A stretch of 64,000 nt of DNA, taken from Auanema rhodensis. Its lineage: Eukaryota > Nematoda > Chromadorea > Rhabditida > Rhabditidae. Position 1 is the stretch's first letter. Each line of letters opens with the position of its first letter. The stretch is taken from contig OZ059900.1 of NCBI GenBank assembly GCA_964057225.1, positions 15,763,638 to 15,827,637 of the forward strand, given 5' to 3'. Under the pieces are notes generated by a model that was given only the letters and a program-made list of their open reading frames with translations, was not told where the DNA came from and made no database searches. The position numbers and the translations under genes were made by a program. Shown one piece after another: positions 1 to 13,680 of this stretch.

Positions 1-33
1 GTATTTCCCATGAGAAATATTTTATTATGCTGG

Positions 34-45
34 AAAACCAGTTTT
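34..45. repeat. Short inverted repeat AAAAC-CA-GTTTT (reference copy)
   Basis: Five-base arms around a 2-base centre. The right breakpoint of the 61-bp deletion found at six sites falls at the CA centre. Some units of the second lineage have CCAGGTTTTGG, which changes one base of the arm. Confidence 0.8.
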
Positions 46-162
46 TGGAAATTTCGCTGTAAACAAGGTTTTGACTTACGATTTCATGTGTTCAAACTCA
101 TGCAATGTCAATGAAACCTAGCTCAAAATTGTTCCTACAACGTCTAATTCCACTTTCACGAC

Positions 163-169
163 AAAAAAA
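163..169. repeat. Variable A-tract (reference copy, A7)
   Basis: Seven A in every unit up to 17100. Six or eight A occur from 17101 onward, accounting for most 341- and 343-bp units. The six-A allele is inherited as a block with other variants, so it works as a lineage marker rather than random slippage. Confidence 0.9.
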
Positions 170-191
170 CCGGGGTTAGAAAATTAAGGAA

Positions 192-228
192 ATTAGCATA
201 TTCTGAGGGCACGCCCCTTATGGCTAAT
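192..228. repeat. Bulged hairpin in each monomer (reference copy)
   Basis: ATTAGC pairs with GCTAAT, extended by ATA with TAT past one bulged G; a 5-base internal loop on one side then leads to AGGG pairing with CCCT around a 5-base loop (CACGC). Common variants alter it. CGCCTCTT weakens the inner stem, GGCTTAT breaks the outer stem, and the 340-bp units carry both CCTCTATGG and GGCTTAT. This is a structural prediction by eye. Confidence 0.65.
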
Positions 229-235
229 ATTGATT

Positions 236-245
236 AAATCGATTT
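236..245. repeat. 10-bp palindrome with ATCGAT core (reference copy)
   Basis: AAATCGATTT is a perfect palindrome and appears unchanged in every complete unit I inspected, making it one of the most constant stretches of the monomer. The ATCGAT core is a ClaI recognition sequence, so a digest should give a ladder near 342 bp if the site is unmethylated. Confidence 0.85.
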
Positions 246-301
246 TTGTTCATATGAGTCGTCAAATGCAACGAATTTCAGCGTGTTACATACTAAAATG
301 A

Positions 302-316
302 AGCATTTCACATGCT
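302..316. repeat. Short inverted repeat AGCAT/ATGCT (reference copy)
   Basis: Five-base arms with a 5-base loop (TTCAC here, TTTAC in most units). Lineage variants AAGTATTTTA, AAGTGTTTTA and ACAAGCTG all break it, so it is not under uniform constraint. Confidence 0.7.
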
Positions 317-1027
317 GAACACTAGAAAAATACAAAAACACAGTATTTCCCATGAGAAATATTTTATTATGCTGGAAAACCAGTTTTTGGAAATTTCGCT
401 GTAAACAAGGTTTTGACTTACGATTTCATGTGTTCAAACTCATGCAATGTCAATGAAACCTAGCTCAAAATTGTTCCTACAACGTCTAGTTCCACTTTCA
501 CGACAAAAAAACAGGGGTTAGAAAATTAAGGAAATTAGCATATTCTGAGGGCACGCCCCTTATGGCTAATATTGATTAAATCGATTTTTGTTCATATGAG
601 TCGTCAAATGCAACGAATTTCAGCGTGTTACATACTAAAATGAAGCATTTTACATGCTGAACACTAGAAAAATACAAAAACACAGTATTTCCCATGAGAA
701 ATATTTTATTATGCTGGAAAACCAGTTTTTGGAAATTTCGCTGTAAACAAGGTTTTGACTTACGATTTCATGTGTTCAAACTCATGCAATGTCAATGAAA
801 CCTAGCTCAAAATTGTTCCTACAACGTCTAGTTCCACTTTCACGACAAAAAAACAGGGGTTAGAAAATTAATGAAATTAGCATATTCTGAGGGCACGCCT
901 CTTATGGCTAATATTGATTAAATCGATTTTTGTTCATATGAGTCGTCAAATGCAACGAATTTCAGCGTGTTACATACTAAAATGAAGCATTTTACATGCT
1001 GAACACTAGAAAAATACAAAAACACAG

Positions 1028-1045
1028 TATTTCTCATGAGAAATA
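1028..1045. repeat. 18-bp perfect palindrome in left-domain monomers
   Basis: TATTTCTCATGAGAAATA equals its own reverse complement. Most units have TTCCCATGAG here, leaving one mismatched pair; the C-to-T variant completes the dyad. The perfect form is in units starting at 1027, 1711, 2395, 3421, 4105 and 5815 and in their six counterparts 7524 bp downstream, and in none right of 13.4 kb that I found. Dyads of this length can bind dimeric proteins; no protein is implied by the sequence alone. Confidence 0.9.
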
Positions 1046-4000
1046 TTTTATTATGCTGGAAAACCAGTTTTTGGAAATTTCGCTGTAAACAAGGTTTTGA
1101 CTTACGATTTCATGTGTTCAAACTCATGCAATGTCAATGAAACCTAGCTCAAAATTGTTCATACAACGTCTGTTTCCACTTTCACGACAAAAAAACAGGG
1201 GTTAGAAAATTAAGGAAATTAGCATATTCTGAGGGCACGCCCCTTATGGCTAATATTGATTAAATCGATTTTTGTTCATATGAGTCGTCAAATGCAACGA
1301 ATTTCAGCGTGTTACATACTAAAATGAAGCATTTCACATGCTGAACACTAGAAAAATACAAAAACACAGTATTTCCCATGAGAAATATTTTATTATGCTG
1401 GAAAACCAGTTTTTGGAAATTTCGCTGTAAACAAGGTTTTGACTTATGATTTCATGTGTTCAAACTCATGCAATGTCAATGAAACCTAGCTCAAAATTGT
1501 TCCTACAACGTCTAGTTCCACTTTCACGACAAAAAAACAGGGGTTAGAAAATTAAGGAAATTAGCATATTCTGAGGGCACGCCCCTTATGGCTAATATTG
1601 ATTAAATCGATTTTTGTTCATATGAGTCGTCAAATGCAACGAATTTCAGCGTGTTACATACTAAAATGAAGCATTTTACATGCTGAACACTAGAAAAATA
1701 CAAAAACACAGTATTTCTCATGAGAAATATTTTATTATGCTGGAAAACCAGTTTTTGGAAATTTCGCTGTAAACAAGGTTTTGACTTACGATTTCATGTG
1801 TTCAAACTCATGCAATGTCAATGAAACCTAGCTCAAAATTGTTTGTACAACGTCTAGTTCCACTTTCACGACAAAAAAACAGGGGTTAGAAAATTAAGGA
1901 AATTAGCATATTCTGAGGGCACGCCCCTTATGGCTAATATTGATTAAATCGATTTTTGTTCATATGAGTCGTCAAATGCAACGAATTTCAGCGTGTTACA
2001 TACTAAAATGAAGCATTTTACATGCTGAACACTAGAAAAATACAAAAACACAGTATTTCCCATGAGAAATATTTTATTATGCTGGAAAACCAGTTTTTGG
2101 AAATTTCGCTGTAAACAAGGTTTTGACTTACGATTTCATGTGTTCAAACTCATGCAATGTCAATGAAACCTAGCTCAAAATTGTTCCTACAACGTCTAGT
2201 TCCACTTTCACGACAAAAAAACAGGGGTTAGAAAATTAATGAAATTAGCATATTCTGAGGGCACGCCCCTTATGGCTAATATTGATTAAATCGATTTTTG
2301 TTCATATGAGTCGTCAAATGCAACGAATTTCATCGTGTTACATACTAAAATGAAGCATTTTACATGCTGAACACTAGAAAAATACAAAAACACAGTATTT
2401 CTCATGAGAAATATTTTATTATGCTGGAAAACCAGTTTTTGGAAATTTCGCTGTAAACAAGGTTTTGACTTACGATTTCATGTGTTCAAACTCATGCAAT
2501 GTCAATGAAACCTAGCTCAAAATTGTTTGTACAACGTCTAGTTCCACTTTCACGACAAAAAAACAGGGGTTAGAAAATTAAGGAAATTAGCATATTCTGA
2601 GGGCACGCCCCTTATGGCTAATATTGATTAAATCGATTTTTGTTCATATGAGTAGTCAAATGCAACGAATTTCAGCGTGTTACATACTAAAATGAAGCAT
2701 TTTACATGCTGAACACTAGAAAAATACAAAAACACAGTATTTCCCATGAGAAATATTTTATTATGCTGGAAAACCAGTTTTTGGAAATTTCGCTGTAAAC
2801 AAGGTTTTGACTTACGATTTCATGTGTTCAAACTCATGCAATGTCAATGAAACCTAGCTCAAAATTGTTCCTACAACGTCTAATTCCACTTTCACGACAA
2901 AAAAACCGGGGTTAGAAAATTAAGGAAATTAGCATATTCTAAGGGCACGCCCCTTATGGCTAATATTGATTAAATCGATTTTTGTTCATATGAGTCGTCA
3001 AATGCAACGAATTTCAGCGTGTTACATACTAAAATGAAGCATTTTACATGCTGAACACTAGAAAAATACAAAAACACAGTATTTCCCATGAGAAATATTT
3101 TATTATGCTGGAAAACCAGTTTTTGGAAATTTCGCTGTAAACAAGGTTTTGACTTACGATTTCATGTGTTCAAACTCATGCAATGTCAATGAAACCTAGC
3201 TCAAAATTGTTCCTACAACGTCTAGTTCCACTTTCACGACAAAAAAACAGGGGTTAGAAAATTAATGAAATTAGCATATTCTGAGGGCACGCCCCTTATG
3301 GCTAATATTGATTAAATCGATTTTTGTTCATATGAGTCGTCAAATGCAACGAATTTCATCGTGTTACATACTAAAATGAAGCATTTTACATGCTGAACAC
3401 TAGAAAAATACAAAAACACAGTATTTCTCATGAGAAATATTTTATTATGCTGGAAAACCAGTTTTTGGAAATTTCGCTGTAAACAAGGTTTTGACTTACG
3501 ATTTCATGTGTTCAAACTCATGCAATGTCAATGAAACCTAGCTCAAAATTGTTCCTACAACGTCTGTTTCCACTTTCACGACAAAAAAACAGGGGTTAGA
3601 AAATTAAGGAAATTAGCATATTCTGAGGGCACGCCCCTTATGGCTAATATTGATTAAATCGATTTTTGTTCATATGAGTCGTCAAATGCAACGAATTTCA
3701 GCGTGTTACATACTAAAATGAAGCATTTTACATGCTGAACACTAGAAAAATACAAAAACACAGTATTTCCCATGAGAAATATTTTATTATGCTGGAAAAC
3801 CAGTTTTTGGAAATTTCGCTGTAAACAAGGTTTTGACTTACGCTTTCATGTGTTCAAACTCATGCAATGTCAATGAAACCTAGCTCAAAATTGTTCCTAC
3901 AACGTCTAGTTCCACTTTCACGACAAAAAAACAGGGGTTAGAAAATTAATGAAATTAGCATATTCTGAGGGCACGCCCCTTATGGCTAATATTGATTAAA

Positions 4001-7000
4001 TCGATTTTTGTTCATATGAGTCGTCAAATGCAACGAATTTCATCGTGTTACATACTAAAATGAAGCATTTTACATGCTGAACACTAGAAAAATACAAAAA
4101 CACAGTATTTCTCATGAGAAATATTTTATTATGCTGGAAAACCAGTTATTGGAAATTTCGCTGTAAACAAGGTTTTGACTTACGATTTCATGTGTTCAAA
4201 CTCATGCAATGTCAATGAAACCTAGCTCAAAATTGTTTGTACAACGTCTGTTTCCACTTTCACGACAAAAAAACAGGGGTTAGAAAATTAAGGAAATTAG
4301 CATATTCTGAGGGCACGCCCCTTATGGCTAATATTGATTAAATCGATTTTTGTTCATATGAGTCGTCAAATGCAACGAATTTCAGCGTGTTAAATACTAA
4401 AATGAAACATTTTACATGCTGAACAGTAGAAAAATACAAAAACACAGTATTTCCCATGAGAAATATTTTATTATGCTGGAAAACCAGTTTTTGGAAATTT
4501 CGCTGTAAACAAGGTTTTGACTTACGATTTCATGTGTTCAAACTCATGCAATGTCAATGAAACCTAGCTCAAAATTGTTCCTTCAACGTCTAGTTCCACT
4601 TTCACGACAAAAAAACGGGGGTTAGAAAATTAATGAAATCAGCATATTCTGAGGGCACGCCCCTTATGGCTAATATTGATTAAATCGATTTTTGTTCATA
4701 TGAGTCGTCAAATGCAACGAATTTCATCGTGTTACATACTGAAATGAAGCATTTTACATGCTGAACACTAGAAAAATACAAAAACACAGTATTTCCCATG
4801 AGAAATATTTTATTATGCTGGAAAACCAGTTTTTGGAAATTTCGCTGTAAACAAGGTTTTGACTTACGATTTCATGTGTTCAAACTCATGCAATGTCAAT
4901 GAAACCTAGCTCAAAATTGTTCGTACAACGTCTAGTTCCACTTTCACGACAAAAAAACAGGGGTTAGAAAATTAAGGAAATTAGCATATTCTGAGGGCAC
5001 GCCCCTTATGGCTAATATTGATTAAATCGATTTTTGTTCATATGAGTCGTCAAATGCAACGAATTTCAGCGTGTTACATACTAAAATGAAGCATTTTACA
5101 TGCTGAACACTAGAAAAATACAAAAACACAGTATTTCCCATGAGAAATATTTTATTATGCTGGAAAACCAGTTTTTGGAAATTTCGCTGTAAACAAGGTT
5201 TTGACATACGATTTCATGTGTTCAAACTCATGCAATGTCAATGAAACCTAGCTCAAAATTGTTCGTACAACGTCTGGTTCCACTTTCACGACAAAAAAAC
5301 AGGGGTTAGAAAATTTAGGAAATTAGCATATTCTGAGGGCACGCCCCTTATGGCTAATATTGATTAAATCGATTTTTGTTCATATTAGTCGTCAAATGCA
5401 ACGAATTTCAGCGTGTTACATACTAAAATGAAGCATTTTACATGCTGAACACTAGAAAAATACAAAAACACAGTATTTCCCATGAGAAATATTTTATTAT
5501 GCTGGAAAACCAGTTTTTGGAAATTTCGCTGTAAACAAGGTTTTGACTTACGATTTCATGTGTTCAAACTCATGCAATGTCAATGAAACCTAGCTCAAAA
5601 TTGTTCCTTCAACGTCTAGTTCCACTTTCACGACAAAAAAACGGGGGTTAGAAAATTAATGAAATCAGCATATTCTGAGGGCACGCCCCTTATGGCTAAT
5701 ATTGATTAAATCGATTTTTGTTCATATGAGTCGTCAAATGCAACGAATTTCATCGTGTTACATACTAAAATGAAGCATTTTACATGCTGAACACTAGAAA
5801 AATACAAAAACACAGTATTTCTCATGAGAAATATTTTATTATGCTGGAAAACCAGTTTTTGGAAATTTCGCTGTAAACAAGGTTTTGACTTACGATTTCA
5901 TGTGTTCAAACTCATGCAATGTCAATGAAACCTAGCTCAAAATTGTTTGTACAACGTCTAGTTCCACTTTCACGACAAAAAAACAGGGGTTAGAAAATTA
6001 AGGAAATTAGCATATTCTGAGGGCACGCCCCTTATGGCTAATATTGATTAAATCGATTTTTGTTCATATGAGTAGTCAAATGCAACGAATTTCAGCGTGT
6101 TACATACTGAAATGAAGCATTTTACATGCTGAACACTAGAAAAATACAAAAACACAGTATTTCCCATGAGAAATATTTTATTATGCTGGAAAACCAGTTT
6201 TTGGAATTTTCGCTGTAAACAAGGTTTTGACTTACGATTTCATGTGTTCAAACTCATGCAATGTCAATGAAACCTAGCTCAAAATTGTTCGTACAACGTC
6301 TAGTTCCACTTTCACGACAAAAAAACAGGGGTTAGAAAATTAAGGAAATTAGCATATTCTGAGGGCACGCCCCTTATGGCTAATATTGATTAAATCGATT
6401 TTTGTTCATATGAGTCGTCAAATGCAACGAATTTCAGCGTGTTACATACTAAAATGAAGCATTTTACATGCTGAACACTAGAAAAATACAAAAACACAGT
6501 ATTTCCCATGAGAAATATTTTATTATGCTGGAAAACCAGTTTTTGGAAATTTCGCTGTAAACAAGGTTTTGACATACGATTTCATGTGTTCAAACTCATG
6601 CAATGTCAATGAAACCTAGCTCAAAATTGTTCGTACAACGTCTGGTTCCACTTTCACGACAAAAAAACAGGGGTTAGAAAATTTAGGAAATTAGCATATT
6701 CTGAGGGCACGCCCCTTATGGCTAATATTGATTAAATCGATTTTTGTTCATATGAGTCGTCAAATGCAACGAATTTCAGCGTGTTACATACTAAAATGAA
6801 GCATTTTACATGCTGAACACTAGAAAAATACAAAAACACAGTATTTCCCATGAGAAATATTTTATTATGCTGGAAAACCAGTTTTTGGAAATTTCGCTGT
6901 AAACAAGGTTTTGACATACGATTTCATGTGTTCAAACTCATGCAATGTCAATGAAACCTAGCTCAAAATTGTTCGTACAACGTCTGGTTCCACTTTCACG

Positions 7001-10000
7001 ACAAAAAAACAGGGGTTAGAAAATTTAGGAAATTAGCATATTCTGAGGGCACGCCCCTTATGGCTAATATTGATTAAATCGATTTTTGTTCATATGAGTC
7101 GTCAAATGCAACGAATTTCAGCGTGTTACATACTAAAATGAAGTATTTTACATGCTGAACACTAGAAAAATACAAAAACACAGTATTTCCCATGAGAAAT
7201 ATTTTATTATGCTGGAAAACCAGTTTTTGGAAATTTCGCTGTAAACAAGGTTTTGACTTACGATTTCATGTGTTCAAACTCATGCAATGTCAATGAAACC
7301 TAGCTCAAAATTGTTTGTACAACGTCTAGTTCCACTTTCACGACAAAAAAACAGGGGTTAGAAAATTAAGGAAATTAGCATATTCTGAGGGCACGCCCCT
7401 TATGGCTAATATTGATTAAATCGATTTTTGTTCATATGAGTAGTCAAATGCAACGAATTTCAGCGTGTTACATACTAAAATGAAGCATTTTACATGCTGA
7501 ACACTAGAAAAATACAAAAACACAGTATTTCCCATGAGAAATATTTTATTATGCTGGAAAACCAGTTTTTGGAAATTTCGCTGTAAACAAGGTTTTGACT
7601 TACGATTTCATGTGTTCAAACTCATGCAATGTCAATGAAACCTAGCTCAAAATTGTTCCTACAACGTCTAATTCCACTTTCACGACAAAAAAACCGGGGT
7701 TAGAAAATTAAGGAAATTAGCATATTCTGAGGGCACGCCCCTTATGGCTAATATTGATTAAATCGATTTTTGTTCATATGAGTCGTCAAATGCAACGAAT
7801 TTCAGCGTGTTACATACTAAAATGAAGCATTTCACATGCTGAACACTAGAAAAATACAAAAACACAGTATTTCCCATGAGAAATATTTTATTATGCTGGA
7901 AAACCAGTTTTTGGAAATTTCGCTGTAAACAAGGTTTTGACTTACGATTTCATGTGTTCAAACTCATGCAATGTCAATGAAACCTAGCTCAAAATTGTTC
8001 CTACAACGTCTAGTTCCACTTTCACGACAAAAAAACAGGGGTTAGAAAATTAAGGAAATTAGCATATTCTGAGGGCACGCCCCTTATGGCTAATATTGAT
8101 TAAATCGATTTTTGTTCATATGAGTCGTCAAATGCAACGAATTTCAGCGTGTTACATACTAAAATGAAGCATTTTACATGCTGAACACTAGAAAAATACA
8201 AAAACACAGTATTTCCCATGAGAAATATTTTATTATGCTGGAAAACCAGTTTTTGGAAATTTCGCTGTAAACAAGGTTTTGACTTACGATTTCATGTGTT
8301 CAAACTCATGCAATGTCAATGAAACCTAGCTCAAAATTGTTCCTACAACGTCTAGTTCCACTTTCACGACAAAAAAACAGGGGTTAGAAAATTAATGAAA
8401 TTAGCATATTCTGAGGGCACGCCTCTTATGGCTAATATTGATTAAATCGATTTTTGTTCATATGAGTCGTCAAATGCAACGAATTTCAGCGTGTTACATA
8501 CTAAAATGAAGCATTTTACATGCTGAACACTAGAAAAATACAAAAACACAGTATTTCTCATGAGAAATATTTTATTATGCTGGAAAACCAGTTTTTGGAA
8601 ATTTCGCTGTAAACAAGGTTTTGACTTACGATTTCATGTGTTCAAACTCATGCAATGTCAATGAAACCTAGCTCAAAATTGTTCATACAACGTCTGTTTC
8701 CACTTTCACGACAAAAAAACAGGGGTTAGAAAATTAAGGAAATTAGCATATTCTGAGGGCACGCCCCTTATGGCTAATATTGATTAAATCGATTTTTGTT
8801 CATATGAGTCGTCAAATGCAACGAATTTCAGCGTGTTACATACTAAAATGAAGCATTTCACATGCTGAACACTAGAAAAATACAAAAACACAGTATTTCC
8901 CATGAGAAATATTTTATTATGCTGGAAAACCAGTTTTTGGAAATTTCGCTGTAAACAAGGTTTTGACTTATGATTTCATGTGTTCAAACTCATGCAATGT
9001 CAATGAAACCTAGCTCAAAATTGTTCCTACAACGTCTAGTTCCACTTTCACGACAAAAAAACAGGGGTTAGAAAATTAAGGAAATTAGCATATTCTGAGG
9101 GCACGCCCCTTATGGCTAATATTGATTAAATCGATTTTTGTTCATATGAGTCGTCAAATGCAACGAATTTCAGCGTGTTACATACTAAAATGAAGCATTT
9201 TACATGCTGAACACTAGAAAAATACAAAAACACAGTATTTCTCATGAGAAATATTTTATTATGCTGGAAAACCAGTTTTTGGAAATTTCGCTGTAAACAA
9301 GGTTTTGACTTACGATTTCATGTGTTCAAACTCATGCAATGTCAATGAAACCTAGCTCAAAATTGTTTGTACAACGTCTAGTTCCACTTTCACGACAAAA
9401 AAACAGGGGTTAGAAAATTAAGGAAATTAGCATATTCTGAGGGCACGCCCCTTATGGCTAATATTGATTAAATCGATTTTTGTTCATATGAGTCGTCAAA
9501 TGCAACGAATTTCAGCGTGTTACATACTAAAATGAAGCATTTTACATGCTGAACACTAGAAAAATACAAAAACACAGTATTTCCCATGAGAAATATTTTA
9601 TTATGCTGGAAAACCAGTTTTTGGAAATTTCGCTGTAAACAAGGTTTTGACTTACGATTTCATGTGTTCAAACTCATGCAATGTCAATGAAACCTAGCTC
9701 AAAATTGTTCCTACAACGTCTAGTTCCACTTTCACGACAAAAAAACAGGGGTTAGAAAATTAATGAAATTAGCATATTCTGAGGGCACGCCCCTTATGGC
9801 TAATATTGATTAAATCGATTTTTGTTCATATGAGTCGTCAAATGCAACGAATTTCATCGTGTTACATACTAAAATGAAGCATTTTACATGCTGAACACTA
9901 GAAAAATACAAAAACACAGTATTTCTCATGAGAAATATTTTATTATGCTGGAAAACCAGTTTTTGGAAATTTCGCTGTAAACAAGGTTTTGACTTACGAT

Positions 10001-13000
10001 TTCATGTGTTCAAACTCATGCAATGTCAATGAAACCTAGCTCAAAATTGTTTGTACAACGTCTAGTTCCACTTTCACGACAAAAAAACAGGGGTTAGAAA
10101 ATTAAGGAAATTAGCATATTCTGAGGGCACGCCCCTTATGGCTAATATTGACTAAATCGATTTTTGTTCATATGAGTAGTCAAATGCAACGAATTTCAGC
10201 GTGTTACATACTAAAATGAAGCATTTTACATGCTGAACACTAGAAAAATACAAAAACACAGTATTTCCCATGAGAAATATTTTATTATGCTGGAAAACCA
10301 GTTTTTGGAAATTTCGCTGTAAACAAGGTTTTGACTTACGATTTCATGTGTTCAAACTCATGCAATGTCAATGAAACCTAGCTCAAAATTGTTCCTACAA
10401 CGTCTAATTCCACTTTCACGACAAAAAAACCGGGGTTAGAAAATTAAGGAAATTAGCATATTCTAAGGGCACGCCCCTTATGGCTAATATTGATTAAATC
10501 GATTTTTGTTCATATGAGTCGTCAAATGCAACGAATTTCAGCGTGTTACATACTAAAATGAAGCATTTTACATGCTGAACACTAGAAAAATACAAAAACA
10601 CAGTATTTCCCATGAGAAATATTTTATTATGCTGGAAAACCAGTTTTTGGAAATTTCGCTGTAAACAAGGTTTTGACTTACGATTTCATGTGTTCAAACT
10701 CATGCAATGTCAATGAAACCTAGCTCAAAATTGTTCCTACAACGTCTAGTTCCACTTTCACGACAAAAAAACAGGGGTTAGAAAATTAATGAAATTAGCA
10801 TATTCTGAGGGCACGCCCCTTATGGCTAATATTGATTAAATCGATTTTTGTTCATATGAGTCGTCAAATGCAACGAATTTCATCGTGTTACATACTAAAA
10901 TGAAGCATTTTACATGCTGAACACTAGAAAAATACAAAAACACAGTATTTCTCATGAGAAATATTTTATTATGCTGGAAAACCAGTTTTTGGAAATTTCG
11001 CTGTAAACAAGGTTTTGACTTACGATTTCATGTGTTCAAACTCATGCAATGTCAATGAAACCTAGCTCAAAATTGTTCCTACAACGTCTGTTTCCACTTT
11101 CACGACAAAAAAACAGGGGTTAGAAAATTAAGGAAATTAGCATATTCTGAGGGCACGCCCCTTATGGCTAATATTGATTAAATCGATTTTTGTTCATATG
11201 AGTCGTCAAATGCAACGAATTTCAGCGTGTTACATACTAAAATGAAGCATTTTACATGCTGAACACTAGAAAAATACAAAAACACAGTATTTCCCATGAG
11301 AAATATTTTATTATGCTGGAAAACCAGTTTTTGGAAATTTCGCTGTAAACAAGGTTTTGACTTACGCTTTCATGTGTTCAAACTCATGCAATGTCAATGA
11401 AACCTAGCTCAAAATTGTTCCTACAACGTCTAGTTCCACTTTCACGACAAAAAAACAGGGGTTAGAAAATTAATGAAATTAGCATATTCTGAGGGCACGC
11501 CCCTTATGGCTAATATTGATTAAATCGATTTTTGTTCATATGAGTCGTCAAATGCAACGAATTTCATCGTGTTACATACTAAAATGAAGCATTTTACATG
11601 CTGAACACTAGAAAAATACAAAAACACAGTATTTCTCATGAGAAATATTTTATTATGCTGGAAAACCAGTTATTGGAAATTTCGCTGTAAACAAGGTTTT
11701 GACTTACGATTTCATGTGTTCAAACTCATGCAATGTCAATGAAACCTAGCTCAAAATTGTTTGTACAACGTCTGTTTCCACTTTCACGACAAAAAAACAG
11801 GGGTTAGAAAATTAAGGAAATTAGCATATTCTGAGGGCACGCCCCTTATGGCTAATATTGATTAAATCGATTTTTGTTCATATGAGTCGTCAAATGCAAC
11901 GAATTTCAGCGTGTTAAATACTAAAATGAAACATTTTACATGCTGAACAGTAGAAAAATACAAAAACACAGTATTTCCCATGAGAAATATTTTATTATGC
12001 TGGAAAACCAGTTTTTGGAAATTTCGCTGTAAACAAGGTTTTGACTTACGATTTCATGTGTTCAAACTCATGCAATGTCAATGAAACCTAGCTCAAAATT
12101 GTTCCTTCAACGTCTAGTTCCACTTTCACGACAAAAAAACGGGGGTTAGAAAATTAATGAAATCAGCATATTCTGAGGGCACGCCCCTTATGGCTAATAT
12201 TGATTAAATCGATTTTTGTTCATATGAGTCGTCAAATGCAACGAATTTCATCGTGTTACATACTGAAATGAAGCATTTTACATGCTGAACACTAGAAAAA
12301 TACAAAAACACAGTATTTCCCATGAGAAATATTTTATTATGCTGGAAAACCAGTTTTTGGAAATTTCGCTGTAAACAAGGTTTTGACTTACGATTTCATG
12401 TGTTCAAACTCATGCAATGTCAATGAAACCTAGCTCAAAATTGTTCGTACAACGTCTAGTTCCACTTTCACGACAAAAAAACAGGGGTTAGAAAATTAAG
12501 GAAATTAGCATATTCTGAGGGCACGCCCCTTATGGCTAATATTGATTAAATCGATTTTTGTTCATATGAGTCGTCAAATGCAACGAATTTCAGCGTGTTA
12601 CATACTAAAATGAAGCATTTTACATGCTGAACACTAGAAAAATACAAAAACACAGTATTTCCCATGAGAAATATTTTATTATGCTGGAAAACCAGTTTTT
12701 GGAAATTTCGCTGTAAACAAGGTTTTGACATACGATTTCATGTGTTCAAACTCATGCAATGTCAATGAAACCTAGCTCAAAATTGTTCGTACAACGTCTG
12801 GTTCCACTTTCACGACAAAAAAACAGGGGTTAGAAAATTTAGGAAATTAGCATATTCTGAGGGCACGCCCCTTATGGCTAATATTGATTAAATCGATTTT
12901 TGTTCATATGAGTCGTCAAATGCAACGAATTTCAGCGTGTTACATACTAAAATGAAGCATTTTACATGCTGAACACTAGAAAAATACAAAAACACAGTAT

Positions 13001-13680
13001 TTCCCATGAGAAATATTTTATTATGCTGGAAAACCAGTTTTTGGAAATTTCGCTGTAAACAAGGTTTTGACTTACGATTTCATGTGTTCAAACTCATGCA
13101 ATGTCAATGAAACCTAGCTCAAAATTGTTCCTTCAACGTCTAGTTCCACTTTCACGACAAAAAAACGGGGGTTAGAAAATTAATGAAATCAGCATATTCT
13201 GAGGGCACGCCCCTTATGGCTAATATTGATTAAATCGATTTTTGTTCATATGAGTCGTCAAATGCAACGAATTTCATCGTGTTACATACTAAAATGAAGC
13301 ATTTTACATGCTGAACACTAGAAAAATACAAAAACACAGTATTTCTCATGAGAAATATTTTATTATGCTGGAAAACCAGTTTTTGGAAATTTCGCTGTAA
13401 ACAAGGTTTTGACTTACGATTTCATGTGTTCAAACTCATGCAATGTCAATGAAACCTAGCTCAAAATTGTTTGTACAACGTCTAGTTCCACTTTCACGAC
13501 AAAAAAACAGGGGTTAGAAAATTAAGGAAATTAGCATATTCTGAGGGCACGCCCCTTATGGCTAATATTGATTAAATCGATTTTTGTTCATATGAGTAGT
13601 CAAATGCAACGAATTTCAGCGTGTTACATACTGAAATGAAGCATTTTACATGCTGAACACTAGAAAAATACAAAAACACA

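Larger units (their letters stand above)
1..342. repeat. Representative satellite monomer (first unit)
   Basis: Reference unit for the positions used here, phased arbitrarily to the window start. G+C is 117 of 342 bases by hand count (34%). Landmarks within the unit are a start dyad at 2-19, a short inverted repeat at 34-45, an A7 tract at 163-169, a bulged hairpin at 192-228, a 10-bp palindrome at 236-245 and a second short inverted repeat at 302-316. This unit has the CCGGGG and TCTAATT variants. 342 is twice 171, but the two halves show no convincing similarity, so I do not call it an internal dimer. Confidence 0.95.
1..7524. repeat. 22-monomer higher-order repeat, copy 1
   Basis: Twenty-two units of exactly 342 bp. 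Unit-by-unit comparison with 7525-15048 shows the same order of rare diagnostic variants: CCGGGG at unit starts 1 and 2737, TTATGATTT in the 1369 unit, CGCTTTCATG in 3763, CAGTTATTGG and GAACAGTAG in 4105, GTTCCTTCAACG in 4447 and 5473, GACATACG in 5131, 6499 and 6841, and GGAATTTTCGC in 6157. The start at base 1 is only the window edge, so the true phase of the higher-order repeat is unknown. It contains smaller sub-repeats, including 684-bp dimers. Confidence 0.95.

Noticed and set aside
163-175. CENP-B box in the CCGGGG units (1, 2737, 7525, 10261)
   Set aside because: ACGACAAAAAAACCGGGG has a CGGG, but the required TTCG is not at the correct spacing from it, and most units have ACAGGGG without CGGG. 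It does not meet the minimal CENP-B box pattern.
1-342. Monomer as an ancient 171-bp dimer
   Set aside because: 342 is twice 171, the alpha-satellite length, but aligning the two halves by eye gives only scattered short matches (for example CGATTTCATGTGTT against CGAATTTCAGCGTGTT, at an offset of 193 rather than 171).
5022-5207. 61-codon reverse-strand ORF, also at 6390, 6732, 12546, 13914, 14256, 15282 and 15624
   Set aside because: It exists only because GACTTACG became GACATACG (T to A at 5206 in this copy), which makes an ATG on the minus strand. The frame crosses a monomer boundary and ends at the TAA overlapping the AAATCGATTT palindrome. The other units lack the start, the frame matches no family I recognise, and its copies are identical because the DNA was duplicated. 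I treat it as a chance frame.
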